Origin: Legionella sp. PATHC032
GTDB lineage: Bacteria; Pseudomonadota; Gammaproteobacteria; Legionellales; Legionellaceae
Direction: 5' to 3'
NCBI RefSeq assembly: GCF_026191185.1
Contig: NZ_JAPHOV010000002.1
Coordinates: forward strand, 1 to 64,000
Length of the DNA: 64,000 nt
Shown: positions 45,954 to 56,200 of the stretch, piece after piece
How the letters are laid out: each line of letters opens with the position of its first letter
How positions within the stretch are numbered: position 1 is the stretch's first letter
The notes under the pieces: generated by a model
The model's input: the letters and a program-made list of their open reading frames with translations, nothing else
The model's database searches: none
What the model was told of the DNA's origin: nothing
Translations under genes and position numbers: made by a program

Positions 45954-46138
45954 ATGGTCAGTTTTAAGCGGCGGCATTTCAAAGATAATGTCATTTTAAT
46001 GTTGGTTCGTTGGTATGTGGCTTATGCATTGAGCTATCTTGACATTGAGGAGCTGGCAGCAGAGCGAGGTTTAAAAGTCGACCACTCCAGTCAAATGAAT
46101 TGACTATTTTTGAACAGTTCTATGGTCTCGCGGTATAA
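45954..46138 (+). pseudogene. IS6-family transposase with a large internal deletion
   Basis: The first 47 codons (MVSFKRRHFKDNVILMLVRW, then YALSYLDIEELAAERGLKVDHS) match the start of the intact IS6-family transposases below. The sequence then jumps, out of frame, to the last 15 codons (NELTIFEQFYGLAV). About 170 codons are missing. It is a diverged relative, not a copy, of the three intact elements. Its right terminal repeat ends at 46191. Confidence 0.88.
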
Positions 46139-46953
46139 ACTCGCCCAAAATAACTCCGTTCGTCATCTAAAAATATTTTTGCGACAGAACCTTTTTTTAA
46201 GTATAAATTATGTTCATTAGCTTGTACTTGAGCCAGTCGTTCAAACACATTGTGGTATTTGCTAGCCAATGCATAAAAGCGATTCAGTGTTTCCTCTTTC
46301 TTTTGCTCAAAAAGACATTTGATATGATTCTTTTCGATCGGAGAAAAAGCAGTAAACCCATTTTCAAGTAGAATGTCTCTCATACAACTTAATTTAAAAC
46401 AATTGATTTTATAAAATTTGTTACGCGCGTATACCTCTTCTGGAAAAGTCATTTTTACTTTTTTCATCGGGTTAATTTGTGTAATTTGCTCATTAACAGA
46501 GTTTTTTAACTCAACTACTTGTTGATTATGTAAACACTTTATAAAATTGATTCTATTTAAAAAGAATATCTCACTGGATATTCCGACCGTATTTCTATTC
46601 ACTATTGAACAATTTACGAGTGGTAAATCAAGTCCCACATAGTTTAGAAATAATAATGAAAATATATGTTCTATATATTCCTCAAATTTAGATTCCTTAT
46701 TACTTTTAAAACAATCATGAATAAAGTTAAAATCAAGGCCCTTCCAGGGGATTTTTCCTTCATGCAGGTACCAAAAAATATAGTAAATATCATCCCATGG
46801 TTGTTTGTAATAGTTTTCTGCTACTTTATTTTGTAATTTACGGATTTCCTTAACCAAAGAATGTGTAATAACATAAGGCGTAAGTGGCTTTAAACAAACT
46901 GTTAGACCATTAAAGTGATGATCGCCCATAGCCAGAAGTTCAACATGTATCAT
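46120..46953 (-). CDS. Unrecognised protein, 3' end replaced by IS6-family sequence
   Basis: A 277-residue frame beginning MIHVELLAMGDHHFNGL. I do not recognise it; no signal peptide or membrane segment is evident and it has scattered Cys and aromatic residues. The last 23 residues (from about GSVAKIFLDD) are read through the terminal repeat and 3' end of the broken IS6-family element (46120-46191), so the native C-terminus is lost. The gene is therefore truncated and may be inactive. Its place among effectors and cargo makes an effector-like gene possible, but nothing shows this. Confidence 0.55.
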   Translation of the reverse strand: MIHVELLAMGDHHFNGLTVCLKPLTPYVITHSLVKEIRKLQNKVAENYYKQPWDDIYYIFWYLHEGKIPWKGLDFNFIHDCFKSNKESKFEEYIEHIFSLLFLNYVGLDLPLVNCSIVNRNTVGISSEIFFLNRINFIKCLHNQQVVELKNSVNEQITQINPMKKVKMTFPEEVYARNKFYKINCFKLSCMRDILLENGFTAFSPIEKNHIKCLFEQKKEETLNRFYALASKYHNVFERLAQVQANEHNLYLKKGSVAKIFLDDERSYFGRVYTARP

Positions 46954-47050
46954 AAGTTTTAGTTGAAATTAAATTATAATGTCTAATTATAGATCATTAT
47001 GTGAGGTGGTCTAATAGATTTAGACACCCGAATTGCCTCATAAAAAATGT

Positions 47051-47156
47051 GGTTCTGTCGCAAAAATTATTGTGTATGAAAAGCGCAGGAATTTTGGGCG
47101 AGTTTACGCCGCAAGCCCATAGAACTACTCAAAAATAGTTTGATTAGCAGATTTTT
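47051..47156 (-). mobile_element. 106-bp end fragment of an IS6-family element
   Basis: This is the right end (terminal repeat GGTTCTGTCGCAAAAA, then the last transposase codons) of a minus-oriented copy, almost identical to the intact ones. It is cut off exactly where the next, intact copy begins at 47157. Confidence 0.9.
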
Positions 47157-47976
47157 GGTTCTGTCGCAAAAAGTTATGCGCCAAGGTAAAATCCTGGAAT
47201 TTTGCACAGGAATGGTTAACGATGGTTAGTTTTAAGTGGCGTCATTTTAAGCAGGATATAATATTAATGCTGGTCAGATGGTACTTGTCCTATTCATTGA
47301 GTTATCGTGACGTTGAGGATCTGGCACTGGAACGGGGCCTGAAAGTAGATCATTCGACGATTAATAGGTGGGTTATCCGCTATGCCCCGCAGCTGGAAGA
47401 GGTTTTTCGCAAACGCTACAAACGCCCTGTAGGGATTTCCTGGAGGATGGACGAGACCTATATTAAGGTAAAAGGCCAGTGGGTCTATCTGTACAGGGCC
47501 GTTGACAAAGAAGGTCAAACCGTTGATTTCATGCTATCAGAAAAACGAGATGAGCCTGCTGCACGAGCATTTTTTGAGAAAGCGATTGGGTCAAGCGGCA
47601 TTCCAGATAAAGTAACCATGGATAAAAGTGGCGCCAATAAAGCAGGTATCAATACCATCAACCTGCTTCTGGCGCTTTTATTTATGTTGGGCGGCGTGTT
47701 CACACAAATCAGCGTTCGCCAAATCAAATATCTGAATAATATTGTAGAGCAAGACCATCGATTTGTTAAAAAAATCACTAATCCTATGCGGGGATTTAAA
47801 GCGTTTCACTCTGCAGAGGCGACATTAGCTGGAATTGAACTGCACCATATGCTCCGGAAAGAGCAACATAAAAAATCTGCTAATCAAACTATTTTTGAGC
47901 AGTTCTATGGGCTTGCGGCGTAAACTCGCCCAAAATTCCTGCGCTTTTCATACACAATAATTTTTGCGACAGAACC
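47157..47976 (+). mobile_element. IS6-family insertion sequence, copy A (820 bp)
   Basis: It is bounded by the 16-base inverted repeat GGTTCTGTCGCAAAAA, a relative of the IS26 end, and holds one transposase gene. It is the same length as copies B and C. The flanks show no 8-bp duplication. Confidence 0.93.
47222..47923 (+). CDS. IS6-family transposase, copy A
   Basis: A 233-residue DDE transposase: Asp in WRMDETYIKVKG (about 79), Asp in VTMDKSGAN (about 140), Glu in NIVEQDHRFVKK (about 175). The size and motifs are those of IS26-type enzymes, which form cointegrates and move DNA between two copies. It is identical in protein sequence to copies B and C. Confidence 0.95.
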   Translation: MVSFKWRHFKQDIILMLVRWYLSYSLSYRDVEDLALERGLKVDHSTINRWVIRYAPQLEEVFRKRYKRPVGISWRMDETYIKVKGQWVYLYRAVDKEGQTVDFMLSEKRDEPAARAFFEKAIGSSGIPDKVTMDKSGANKAGINTINLLLALLFMLGGVFTQISVRQIKYLNNIVEQDHRFVKKITNPMRGFKAFHSAEATLAGIELHHMLRKEQHKKSANQTIFEQFYGLAA

Positions 47977-48057
47977 AAATCGTGTACTATCATTATGGTA
48001 CACCCTTGTGATAATTTTTACCCCATCTTGAACCCCTCTTGTGACTTTTCTAAGTCG

Positions 48058-48091
48058 ATGTCAGTAGATTGTCAAAGTGAATGTCAGTAGA
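48058..48091. repeat. Spaced direct repeats, possible transposon end
   Basis: ATGTCAGTAGA occurs at 48058 and 48081, 23 bases apart, with further TGTCA at 48070 and 48100. Tandem TGTCA-type units at an end are usual for Tn7/Tn5053-like elements, and a serine resolvase follows. No such transposase is present. Confidence 0.35.
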
Positions 48092-48133
48092 AAGTTGTTG
48101 TCATGTGATTTGTTATCTATCAAGCAGGCAAAC

Positions 48134-48688
48134 TTAATTATTTGATGCAGGAACCCAACGATATAAAGTCGGCACCGAGATACCAAGATTTTGTGCAACA
48201 TCTTTAGGGAGCGTACCAGAAGCTAGTAACTGTTTAGCCGATTCAATCTTACTTTGGGTCATTTTTCGTTTGCGACCACCAACTCGTCCTTTTGCTTTTG
48301 CTGCTGCTAAGCCCGCTTTCGTTCTCTCAGCCATTAACTCTCGTTCCATTTGTGCAAGGCTTGCCATAACGTGGAAAAAGAAACGACCTGCAGGGGTAGA
48401 TGTATCAACATTATCGGTAATGCTTTTAAAATGGATTCCTTTCTTTTCTAATTGATTAACCAAATCAATTAATCCCTTAACTGTGCGGCCTAATCGGTCT
48501 AGCTTCCAAACAACCAGGGTGTCATTTTTTCTCAATACCTCAAGAGCCATAGCAAGTCCTGGGCGATTTGCTTTAGTTCCTGATATTTGATCTTGATAAA
48601 GCTTTTCACAACCAACATCTTTCAACGCTGAAAGTTGGAGATCCAAATTTTGATCAACTGTTGAAACACGTGCATAGCCTACAAGCAT
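48134..48688 (-). CDS. Serine recombinase (resolvase type)
   Basis: A 184-residue serine recombinase with catalytic Ser9 in GYARVSTVDQ, LVVWKLDRLGRT, the E helix (QMERELMAERTKAGLAAAKA) and an HTH tail (GTLPKDVAQNLGISVPTLYRW). It is complete and follows the DUF4160/DUF2442 pair by three bases, so the three genes are likely one transcript. It is a different lineage from TnpR and from the 42792 gene. Confidence 0.9.
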   Translation of the reverse strand: MLVGYARVSTVDQNLDLQLSALKDVGCEKLYQDQISGTKANRPGLAMALEVLRKNDTLVVWKLDRLGRTVKGLIDLVNQLEKKGIHFKSITDNVDTSTPAGRFFFHVMASLAQMERELMAERTKAGLAAAKAKGRVGGRKRKMTQSKIESAKQLLASGTLPKDVAQNLGISVPTLYRWVPASNN

Positions 48689-48691
48689 AGT

Positions 48692-48946
48692 CTACTCCAA
48701 AATCCATTCACCATGATCTTTAATTTCTTTATGCATCGCATCAGGCGCAAGATCGAGCTCGCCAGGCCAGCTAACAGCACCATAGTTGATAAAAGCTTGC
48801 TTGAAATAAACCTCATCTTTTAATACTTCAAACACGCCAGTTAAATGGGATGGCTTGAATCGAACGGTTCCCTCCAGGCCATCTTCAAATTTCACCTTCA
48901 GCAAAAGGTGTTGCTGTGGTTCTACTTTGGTTACATTCCAGTACAT
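48692..48946 (-). CDS. DUF2442 protein
   Basis: An 84-residue protein with the family pattern: YLxVxFxDG-type LLLKVKFEDGLEGTVRF, then GVFEVLKDEVYFKQAF, and WPGELDLAPDAM at the end. DUF2442 genes regularly follow a DUF4160 gene, and the pair is thought to act like a toxin-antitoxin or stability module. It is nine bases from the DUF4160 gene. Confidence 0.9.
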   Translation of the reverse strand: MYWNVTKVEPQQHLLLKVKFEDGLEGTVRFKPSHLTGVFEVLKDEVYFKQAFINYGAVSWPGELDLAPDAMHKEIKDHGEWILE

Positions 48947-48955
48947 CGGTTTCTC

Positions 48956-49216
48956 CTAGCGTAGCGGTTCAATTTTATTAGGCATTTTCTTTTGGGTACA
49001 TAGTTCCCAATCTGTTATTAATTCTGCCTGGTGTAATTCAGCCCAATCTAAAATCAGGTTTAAAGCCCGCCTTGGCAAGTTACCTTCCAACATCGTTAGT
49101 GACTTAATATCAATAATTCCCTGATATTCTCCATAAACAGCATGAAAATGGGGCGGCGCATGATCATTCCAAAACATTTGAATCAAAATACCGTAAAATG
49201 CACTAATCGTGGGCAT
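48956..49216 (-). CDS. DUF4160 protein
   Basis: An 86-residue protein with the signature MPTISAFYGILIQMFWNDH and PPHFHAVYGE. The start at ATG 49216 matches the usual family N-terminus; a TTG at 49240 is in frame but unlikely. It is the first gene of the DUF4160-DUF2442-recombinase row. The function is unknown; a toxin-like role is inferred for the pair. Confidence 0.9.
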   Translation of the reverse strand: MPTISAFYGILIQMFWNDHAPPHFHAVYGEYQGIIDIKSLTMLEGNLPRRALNLILDWAELHQAELITDWELCTQKKMPNKIEPLR

Positions 49217-49368
49217 CAACTTATTATCCTGTATTCTCAAAACTCATATGAAGTATACTGTAATGAGAAATCAATATCAAGAATGGTTATTGAGAATATG
49301 AGACTCCAGTAAACAAGGCAATTTAGTACGATTGATTTTTCTTGCTCAAAAACGAACGTTTGTGCAAT

Positions 49369-50188
49369 GGTTCTATCGCAAAAATTATTGTGTATGAAAA
49401 GCGCAGGAATTTTGGGCGAGTTTACGCCGCAAGCCCATAGAACTGCTCAAAAATAGTTTGATTAGCAGATTTTTTATGTTGCTCTTTCCGGAGCATATGG
49501 TGCAGTTCAATTCCAGCTAATGTCGCCTCTGCAGAGTGAAACGCTTTAAATCCCCGCATAGGATTAGTGATTTTTTTAACAAATCGATGGTCTTGCTCTA
49601 CAATATTATTCAGATATTTGATTTGGCGAACGCTGATTTGTGTGAACACGCCGCCCAACATAAATAAAAGCGCCAGAAGCAGGTTGATGGTATTGATACC
49701 TGCTTTATTGGCGCCACTTTTATCCATGGTTACTTTATCTGGAATGCCGCTTGACCCAATCGCTTTCTCAAAAAATGCTCGTGCAGCAGGCTCATCTCGT
49801 TTTTCTGATAGCATGAAATCAACGGTTTGACCTTCTTTGTCAACGGCCCTGTACAGATAGACCCACTGGCCTTTTACCTTAATATAGGTCTCGTCCATCC
49901 TCCAGGAAATCCCTACAGGGCGTTTGTAGCGTTTGCGAAAAACCTCTTCCAGCTGCGGGGCATAGCGGATAACCCACCTATTAATCGTCGAATGATCTAC
50001 TTTCAGGCCCCGTTCCAGTGCCAGATCCTCAACGTCACGATAACTCAATGAATAGGACAAGTACCATCTGACCAGCATTAATATTATATCCTGCTTAAAA
50101 TGACGCCACTTAAAACTAACCATCGTTAACCATTCCTGTGCAAAATTCCAGGATTTTACCTTGGCGCATAACTTTTTGCGACAGAACC
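49369..50188 (-). mobile_element. IS6-family insertion sequence, copy B (820 bp)
   Basis: The same element as copy A in the other orientation. Its left repeat has one change (GGTTCTATCGC). It abuts a 39-base end fragment of another IS6-family element on the right (50189-50227). With copy C, which has the same orientation, it brackets the synthase gene. Confidence 0.93.
49422..50123 (-). CDS. IS6-family transposase, copy B
   Basis: The 233-residue DDE transposase is identical to copies A and C at protein level and intact, so transfer of the bracketed DNA by this enzyme is plausible. Confidence 0.95.
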   Translation of the reverse strand: MVSFKWRHFKQDIILMLVRWYLSYSLSYRDVEDLALERGLKVDHSTINRWVIRYAPQLEEVFRKRYKRPVGISWRMDETYIKVKGQWVYLYRAVDKEGQTVDFMLSEKRDEPAARAFFEKAIGSSGIPDKVTMDKSGANKAGINTINLLLALLFMLGGVFTQISVRQIKYLNNIVEQDHRFVKKITNPMRGFKAFHSAEATLAGIELHHMLRKEQHKKSANQTIFEQFYGLAA

Positions 50189-50227
50189 ACTCCGTTCGTC
50201 ATCTAAAAATATTTTTGCGACAGAACC
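50189..50227. mobile_element. 39-bp end fragment of the diverged IS6-family element
   Basis: It repeats the right end of the broken element at 46153-46191 (CCGTTCGTCATCTAAAAATA and the terminal repeat GCGACAGAACC). It shows that copy B landed in or replaced most of an older related element. Confidence 0.85.
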
Positions 50228-50244
50228 CCAAATATGACTTTTCC

Positions 50245-53200
50245 TTAATTGGGGTGAATGGTTACAAGAAAACTTAATATTTTTTCTCTAAAATATTGTA
50301 GTAATAATTCAGCCTCAGCTTCCGTTGATAAGGACTGGTCATACACCAACCCCATCATGTGATTTAGATGACTGCTGAGAATCAATAAATTAAACTGTTC
50401 AGGACAAGTATAATTCCAGAGTCCCACCTTATTTCCGCTGAGACTAATTAAGTTCTCAATTAAATAGTTGGCACAAGAAAGTAAACCGCCTGAGGACTCC
50501 TGATTGTATTGATTAAAAATGAATCGTGGCTGTACATACTCCAAATGTGCAGCATCTTCGCTACGTAAAGGATATTGAAAACGCTCAATTAACTGAAGCA
50601 CCTGCATCTGAGTATTTTTAAGCGCTTGAGTTGATTCACTGTTTGTTTTGAATTCAAAAAGAAAAGGAATACTATCTGCATAGTATCCAATCATTTCCGG
50701 ATCATTTAATCGACCTCGATTTGATTTCACCATACTAATATAAATCTTATTTTGCTTATTTACCTCAGCCAAAGTAAGACAAAAAAGATGGAAATAAAAA
50801 GTATAAAGGGAAATACTATGTTGTCGGCAAAAAGCATGTACCCTTTCCGAATCTTCATGGGGTAACAGTTGATAAACTACCCCACCCACATAATTTATTG
50901 TTTGGGGTGCTTTAATGAGATGCCATGGTTCCAACTGTTGATTAATTTCACTATAGTAACGATGATATTCTGCTTTATTAATCTCATAGAGCATCGCTTC
51001 TTGATGATGATCATGCAAATAATTATTCTTCTGTAGAGAGAAATCCGAGGTATTTTTTTTCGCAAGATATGCCTCTTCCAACTTCTTAGAAAATAATTCT
51101 GCACTCAAGCCATCCGCAATTAAATGATGAAACCGGATTAATAAAATCGATTGTTCATGATCATCACAATGAACCAAATAACAACGAAATAAAGGGGCTT
51201 GGGTTATGTCAATTGGATCGACTAATAACCGTCCTATGGTTTCACAAAGACTTTTATCATTGATAACGTGGACTTGTGTGTTTGCTTTTGTATTAAAACT
51301 CCATTTAAGTGTTCCATTATCCTCAATAAAATAGACCTGTAATGCGGGAGTATCATGAATCACTTTATTGATCGATTGATTAAGACGCCCTATCTCCAAA
51401 AACCTATCAACTTCTTTGAATACAGGAACATAATAAGCAGTCTTATCAGGATGTCCTTTAAATAATGGCCATAAATTACTTTGCATTACTGACGCGTCAT
51501 ATAAAGCGAAGGGTTTCTCTTTAACAAAATGAGCATTATTTTTTTCATGAATCATTAAAGTATTCATCCAAGCATCTAATAAGCTATTAGCTAATGAGTC
51601 ATCTATCCTATCGCGTCGATATTTCAAACTTAACTCTAAGCTGTCTGCTTTTAACAACACTTTAAATGACAATAAACGTGGTTCATCACCCCATAAGTTG
51701 CTTTGTATATTGCCATTTTTTAAAGCTCTTATTTGTAAGTGGGTATTAATCTTTAGGTCAATGCTTCTTTGAAAATCAAATGAAATCATGGGCGCAGCTA
51801 AACCTAGCTCTTTGAAGACAGGGATATGGAAGTATTGTTTTTCATGTAACAAAAATATTTGTTGCTGTAATTGTTCAGCAAGACTAAAGATATTCGCATC
51901 ACGAGCACCAACTAACAGAACATCATTCGAAGTATCTCCAAAAACAGTAGCAAAGTCCCCGTTTTCTCTTCCCGAGAAAAATACGATGATTCCTTGCCTT
52001 TCTTGCTTCAACTGATCGAACAACATAGTAAACAGATTTGCTAAAATGTAGTTACTCAATGAAAGTTTATTCTGTTTAATTAATGCCAAGGATGAATTCA
52101 TCTCTTTAAGTGCAATATTTGTATGAATCACACCAGCTTCTTGCGGAAGTTGGGTCTCGAACGCTAAAGGAACGCCTACAGAAACTCCTTGTAATTTCTG
52201 CAACCAAAATGTTTCAATTTCGCCATCAAAACGATTTAAAACCTGATCCCATTGCCAACTGACATAATCACTGTAGTTTATTACTTCATCCTCAAGATGT
52301 TCATCTTCATAATAGGCAATGACTTCTTTTATAAAGGATGTTACCGTATGACCATCACAAATTAAATGATGGAAAACAAGCAGCCAGCGATACTGCTCCT
52401 CACCATCCGGGATTAAACACGTCCGGAGCAAAGGTGCTTTACTCAGATTAAAAGGCATATTAAAAAAATCAGTCACCTGTTGCTCATCATATTTATCAAA
52501 TAGTTCTAAGATGAGGGAGCAGTCATCATGCACATGCTGATTGACTTGATGTGCAATTTCATGAAAACTGCAGCGTAAAATATCATGACGCCTCAGCACA
52601 AAAGATAAGGCTTGCTGGAATTTATCTATTGATAATTTGCCTGTTATTGCAAGCTCCATAGGAATCTGGTAGGCCAGACTTCGGGGGGTATTTTGAATAA
52701 AATTCCAAATTTCTTGCTGTTGTAACGACAAAGGAAAGGTTCGTCTGTTTTTATAAACAGGAGCTAGCACTACGCTTTTATCCTGCTCAGCATTTCTAGA
52801 TTGTTTATTCACTTTTAGCGCGAGCTCTTGTGCAGAAGCATGCTTAAATACATCCGATACTGAAATACAAGTATTGGGATACCTATGATTAATTTTATAT
52901 ATAAGTTGAGTCGCCATAATGGAATCCATGCCAAACTCAAACCAATTATCCGTGATCGAGAGTTCTCCTGAAGACAGCTTTAGAACCTCTTCGGCAATAA
53001 ACAGGATTTTTTCTGCCGTACATAACTGATTATCCAGACCATTCGAAGAAGCATCAGGTAAGGAAGATATAGGAGCAACCATCAACGAAGGGTCACTTGA
53101 GAAATGATTCACAATTAAATTACATTCATTAACTTGCTGTTGAAAAATCATTTGTAACTCTGATCTTAACAAAGGGATAATACCCTTTTCAGCTAAATAA

Positions 53201-56200
53201 GAAGTTAATTGCTGTTCATTACGCTTAAATAAGCCTGTGTTTTTAACAGGACCTAAAATTAATGATTGAGCAGGTAGATTTTTTTTGTGGCGATGGATAC
53301 TCAATGCATGCAAAAATGCATTAGCTGAAGCATATGCTGCTTGCCCTTGATTGCCTAATACCGCACTGAGAGAAGATATGGTAATAAATGCCTTAAGTCG
53401 ATGATTCCGAGCTGCTTGATGCAAATTCCAAGCCCCAATGGCTTTGGCACCGAGTATCTCTTGAATATCCTCTTTTGTAGTTTCATGCCAAGGCTTGTCA
53501 TGAGCAACCCCTGCGGCATGAACAATCATGCCTAAGGGTGGAAAATCATGGTGAAGTTTCCCGATCAATTGCGAAAGAGCGCCATAATCTGAGATATCAC
53601 AGGAATAGTACTTAATTTTAGTTCCTTGATTCTTTTGTTGTACTATTTCCTTACTCCAAACCGGCTCGTCCTTTTTGCGCCCAACCGCAATAATATAACG
53701 CGCTCCCAACGTGGATAATGATTCAATGAGAGCCTGCCCCACATCACCACCTGCTCCGGTAACCAAACATGTAAAATCAGCACTAATCTTTCGCTCACCG
53801 CCAATATTTTCCGCTACAACAGGACTAATATCCTGACGATAAAACACTTCTTGATCCCTACGCAAAGCCCAATAATTTTCGTCCTTACTGCCAATAAATT
53901 GCATTGGATTATTATCTACATCATTTAAGTTGAACTCCAAATAATGAACAGGCCATAGTGGGTATTCTTGTTTTACTGATTTCAGTAAAGCCAATAAAGA
54001 AGGAGCCACCAAAGAATCATATTCAGTAAGCAATAAAACTGGTTTTTTCGGGTGGTGCTGCACTAAATATTGAATAAAATGAGTAAATGAAGTGATCTCT
54101 GCGATAAGCTGCTCAGGCTTAGCCTCGCAAAAATAAACAATCCAATTTGATTTTTGTAAGATATTCTCATGAGAGTGATCCGCTACTTTATTCGCAGGGA
54201 GAAAGTCCATCGCTTTAGATAAAAATAGAGAGTTGGGCTCGACTAATGTTGTGCCGCTCAAAAGAACATGCTCGTTTTTTAAGCTAATTAATGGTAAATG
54301 AGGATCTGCTTTCACCCATTGCTGATGATATAAATAAGTTCTCCACATCTCATTGGTTTGAGAATTATTATCTCCATTTTTTGGAAGCCAATATTCTTTC
54401 CCGCCAAAGGGATATTTAAGTAATTCCTCATGGACAAAAGATGCATGCTTATTAAGATTGTGCCATTTGATATCTACCCCTCTTAAATAGAAGGTTCCTA
54501 ATGTTTCCATAATGCCAGGCCATGGATTTTCAGGTTCACTTACCGAAGGTAAAATGACAAAGTCATGAACCATTTGTGCTTGAGCCACTAAAATAGGTTT
54601 AGGCCCTATTTCTTGACACAACTCCACTCCATAATCCACTAAAGTATGAATTCCCTTTAAAAACTCAACTGGTTGCAACATGTGCGCAGACCAATATTCC
54701 GTAGTGATTTGCCCGTCTTCTAATAGTTCTCCTGTCACATTGGAAACAACCGCTATTTTTGCAGGGTGGTACGTAACATCGGCAGCAATTTTGGCAAACT
54801 CATCAACAATAGGTTTCATTAATGGTGAATGAAATGCATGGGATACAGCCACTTTTTTACATCGAATTCCATGCTGGTCACAGTAATTTTGACAGGCTAA
54901 AATTGCCTCATCTGTCCCTGAAACTACTGTTTGTTCCGGGCCATTTTTTAAAGAAACAACCAAATCATCAAAACGGGAAATAAACTGCTCTACTTCAGGC
55001 GCTGAAGTATTAATAGCCAACATTCCCCCCGAAACAGGTAACGAAGAGATTAATAATGCACGCTTACACACCAAATATAATGCGTCATGAAGAGATAATA
55101 TCCCCGCGATACAGGCTGCAACATATTCTCCCAAGCTATGCCCTAACAACAAATTGGGTTTTAGCCCTAAATGCAAGAACCATTGCGCTAAACTATATTC
55201 ATAAACAAACAAGGTTGGTTGAGCGTATAACGTATTATTAATATCCACATCCGATGGTGTATTTAATAACATTGCCCGCAAATCAAAAGGAAGCCAATTT
55301 TGGGCAAGAGCACAACATTGTTCCAAAACTGCAGCAAATTCAGGGATTGTCTTATATAAAGCCGCCGCTACATTCGGTAGCAGACAACCTTGCCCAGTAA
55401 ATAACCAAGCCAACTGATTACTTTTCGCAATTTTCCTTTCATTCCATTGTTGTTGCTGCAAAGCAGACAACCAACTAGACTGATCTTTAGCGCTAATAAA
55501 AGCCCGATAAGGAAAATGTGTTCTTTGAGTCAACGATTGATGGCTGAGTGAAGGAAAATGAATTGCAGAATGCTGCTCTCCATAAGTACGATAGTTTTGT
55601 AGATATTGCTTTAAAATTTTCGGGTCTTTAGCACTAACAACCCATAAATGCTGAGGTCGATTAATATGCTCCTGTTTGAGCCCTGCCATTGGCGTATTGC
55701 CTAAAATAATGTGAGCATTAGTGCCGCTAAAACCAAAAGCACTAATCCCCGCGTAACGACACTCATCTTCCCACGGTATACAATGCATTGGAATAGACAT
55801 GGCGTCGTGTAGATGCAATTTAGGATTCAACTGCTGGAGATTTAAATGGGCAGGAATTTGTCCATATTTAATTGCCAATACCGTTTTAATGAATCCGGCT
55901 ACACCAGCAGCAGCCTCAAGATGGCCAATACGTGTTTTTACCGAGCTAATATATAAAGGATTAGTACGTTCTTGAGCATAACAGCGGCGAATTCCCTCCC
56001 ATTCAATAGGATCCCCTAATTCAGTTCCAGTGCCATGCGCTTCAATATGGGTGATTTGCTCAGGCCTTAAGTGAGACAAATTTAATGCGGTATTAATCAC
56101 ATCCACTTGAGCAGTCAAATTTGGAGCGGTCAAACCGTTACTAGCTCCATCCTGATTCACTGCACTACCGTAAATCACCGCATGAATGCGGTTCCCATCG

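Noticed and set aside
49567..50051. Plus-strand frames inside IS6 copies
   Set aside because: They are antisense to the transposase and recur only because the element is repeated.
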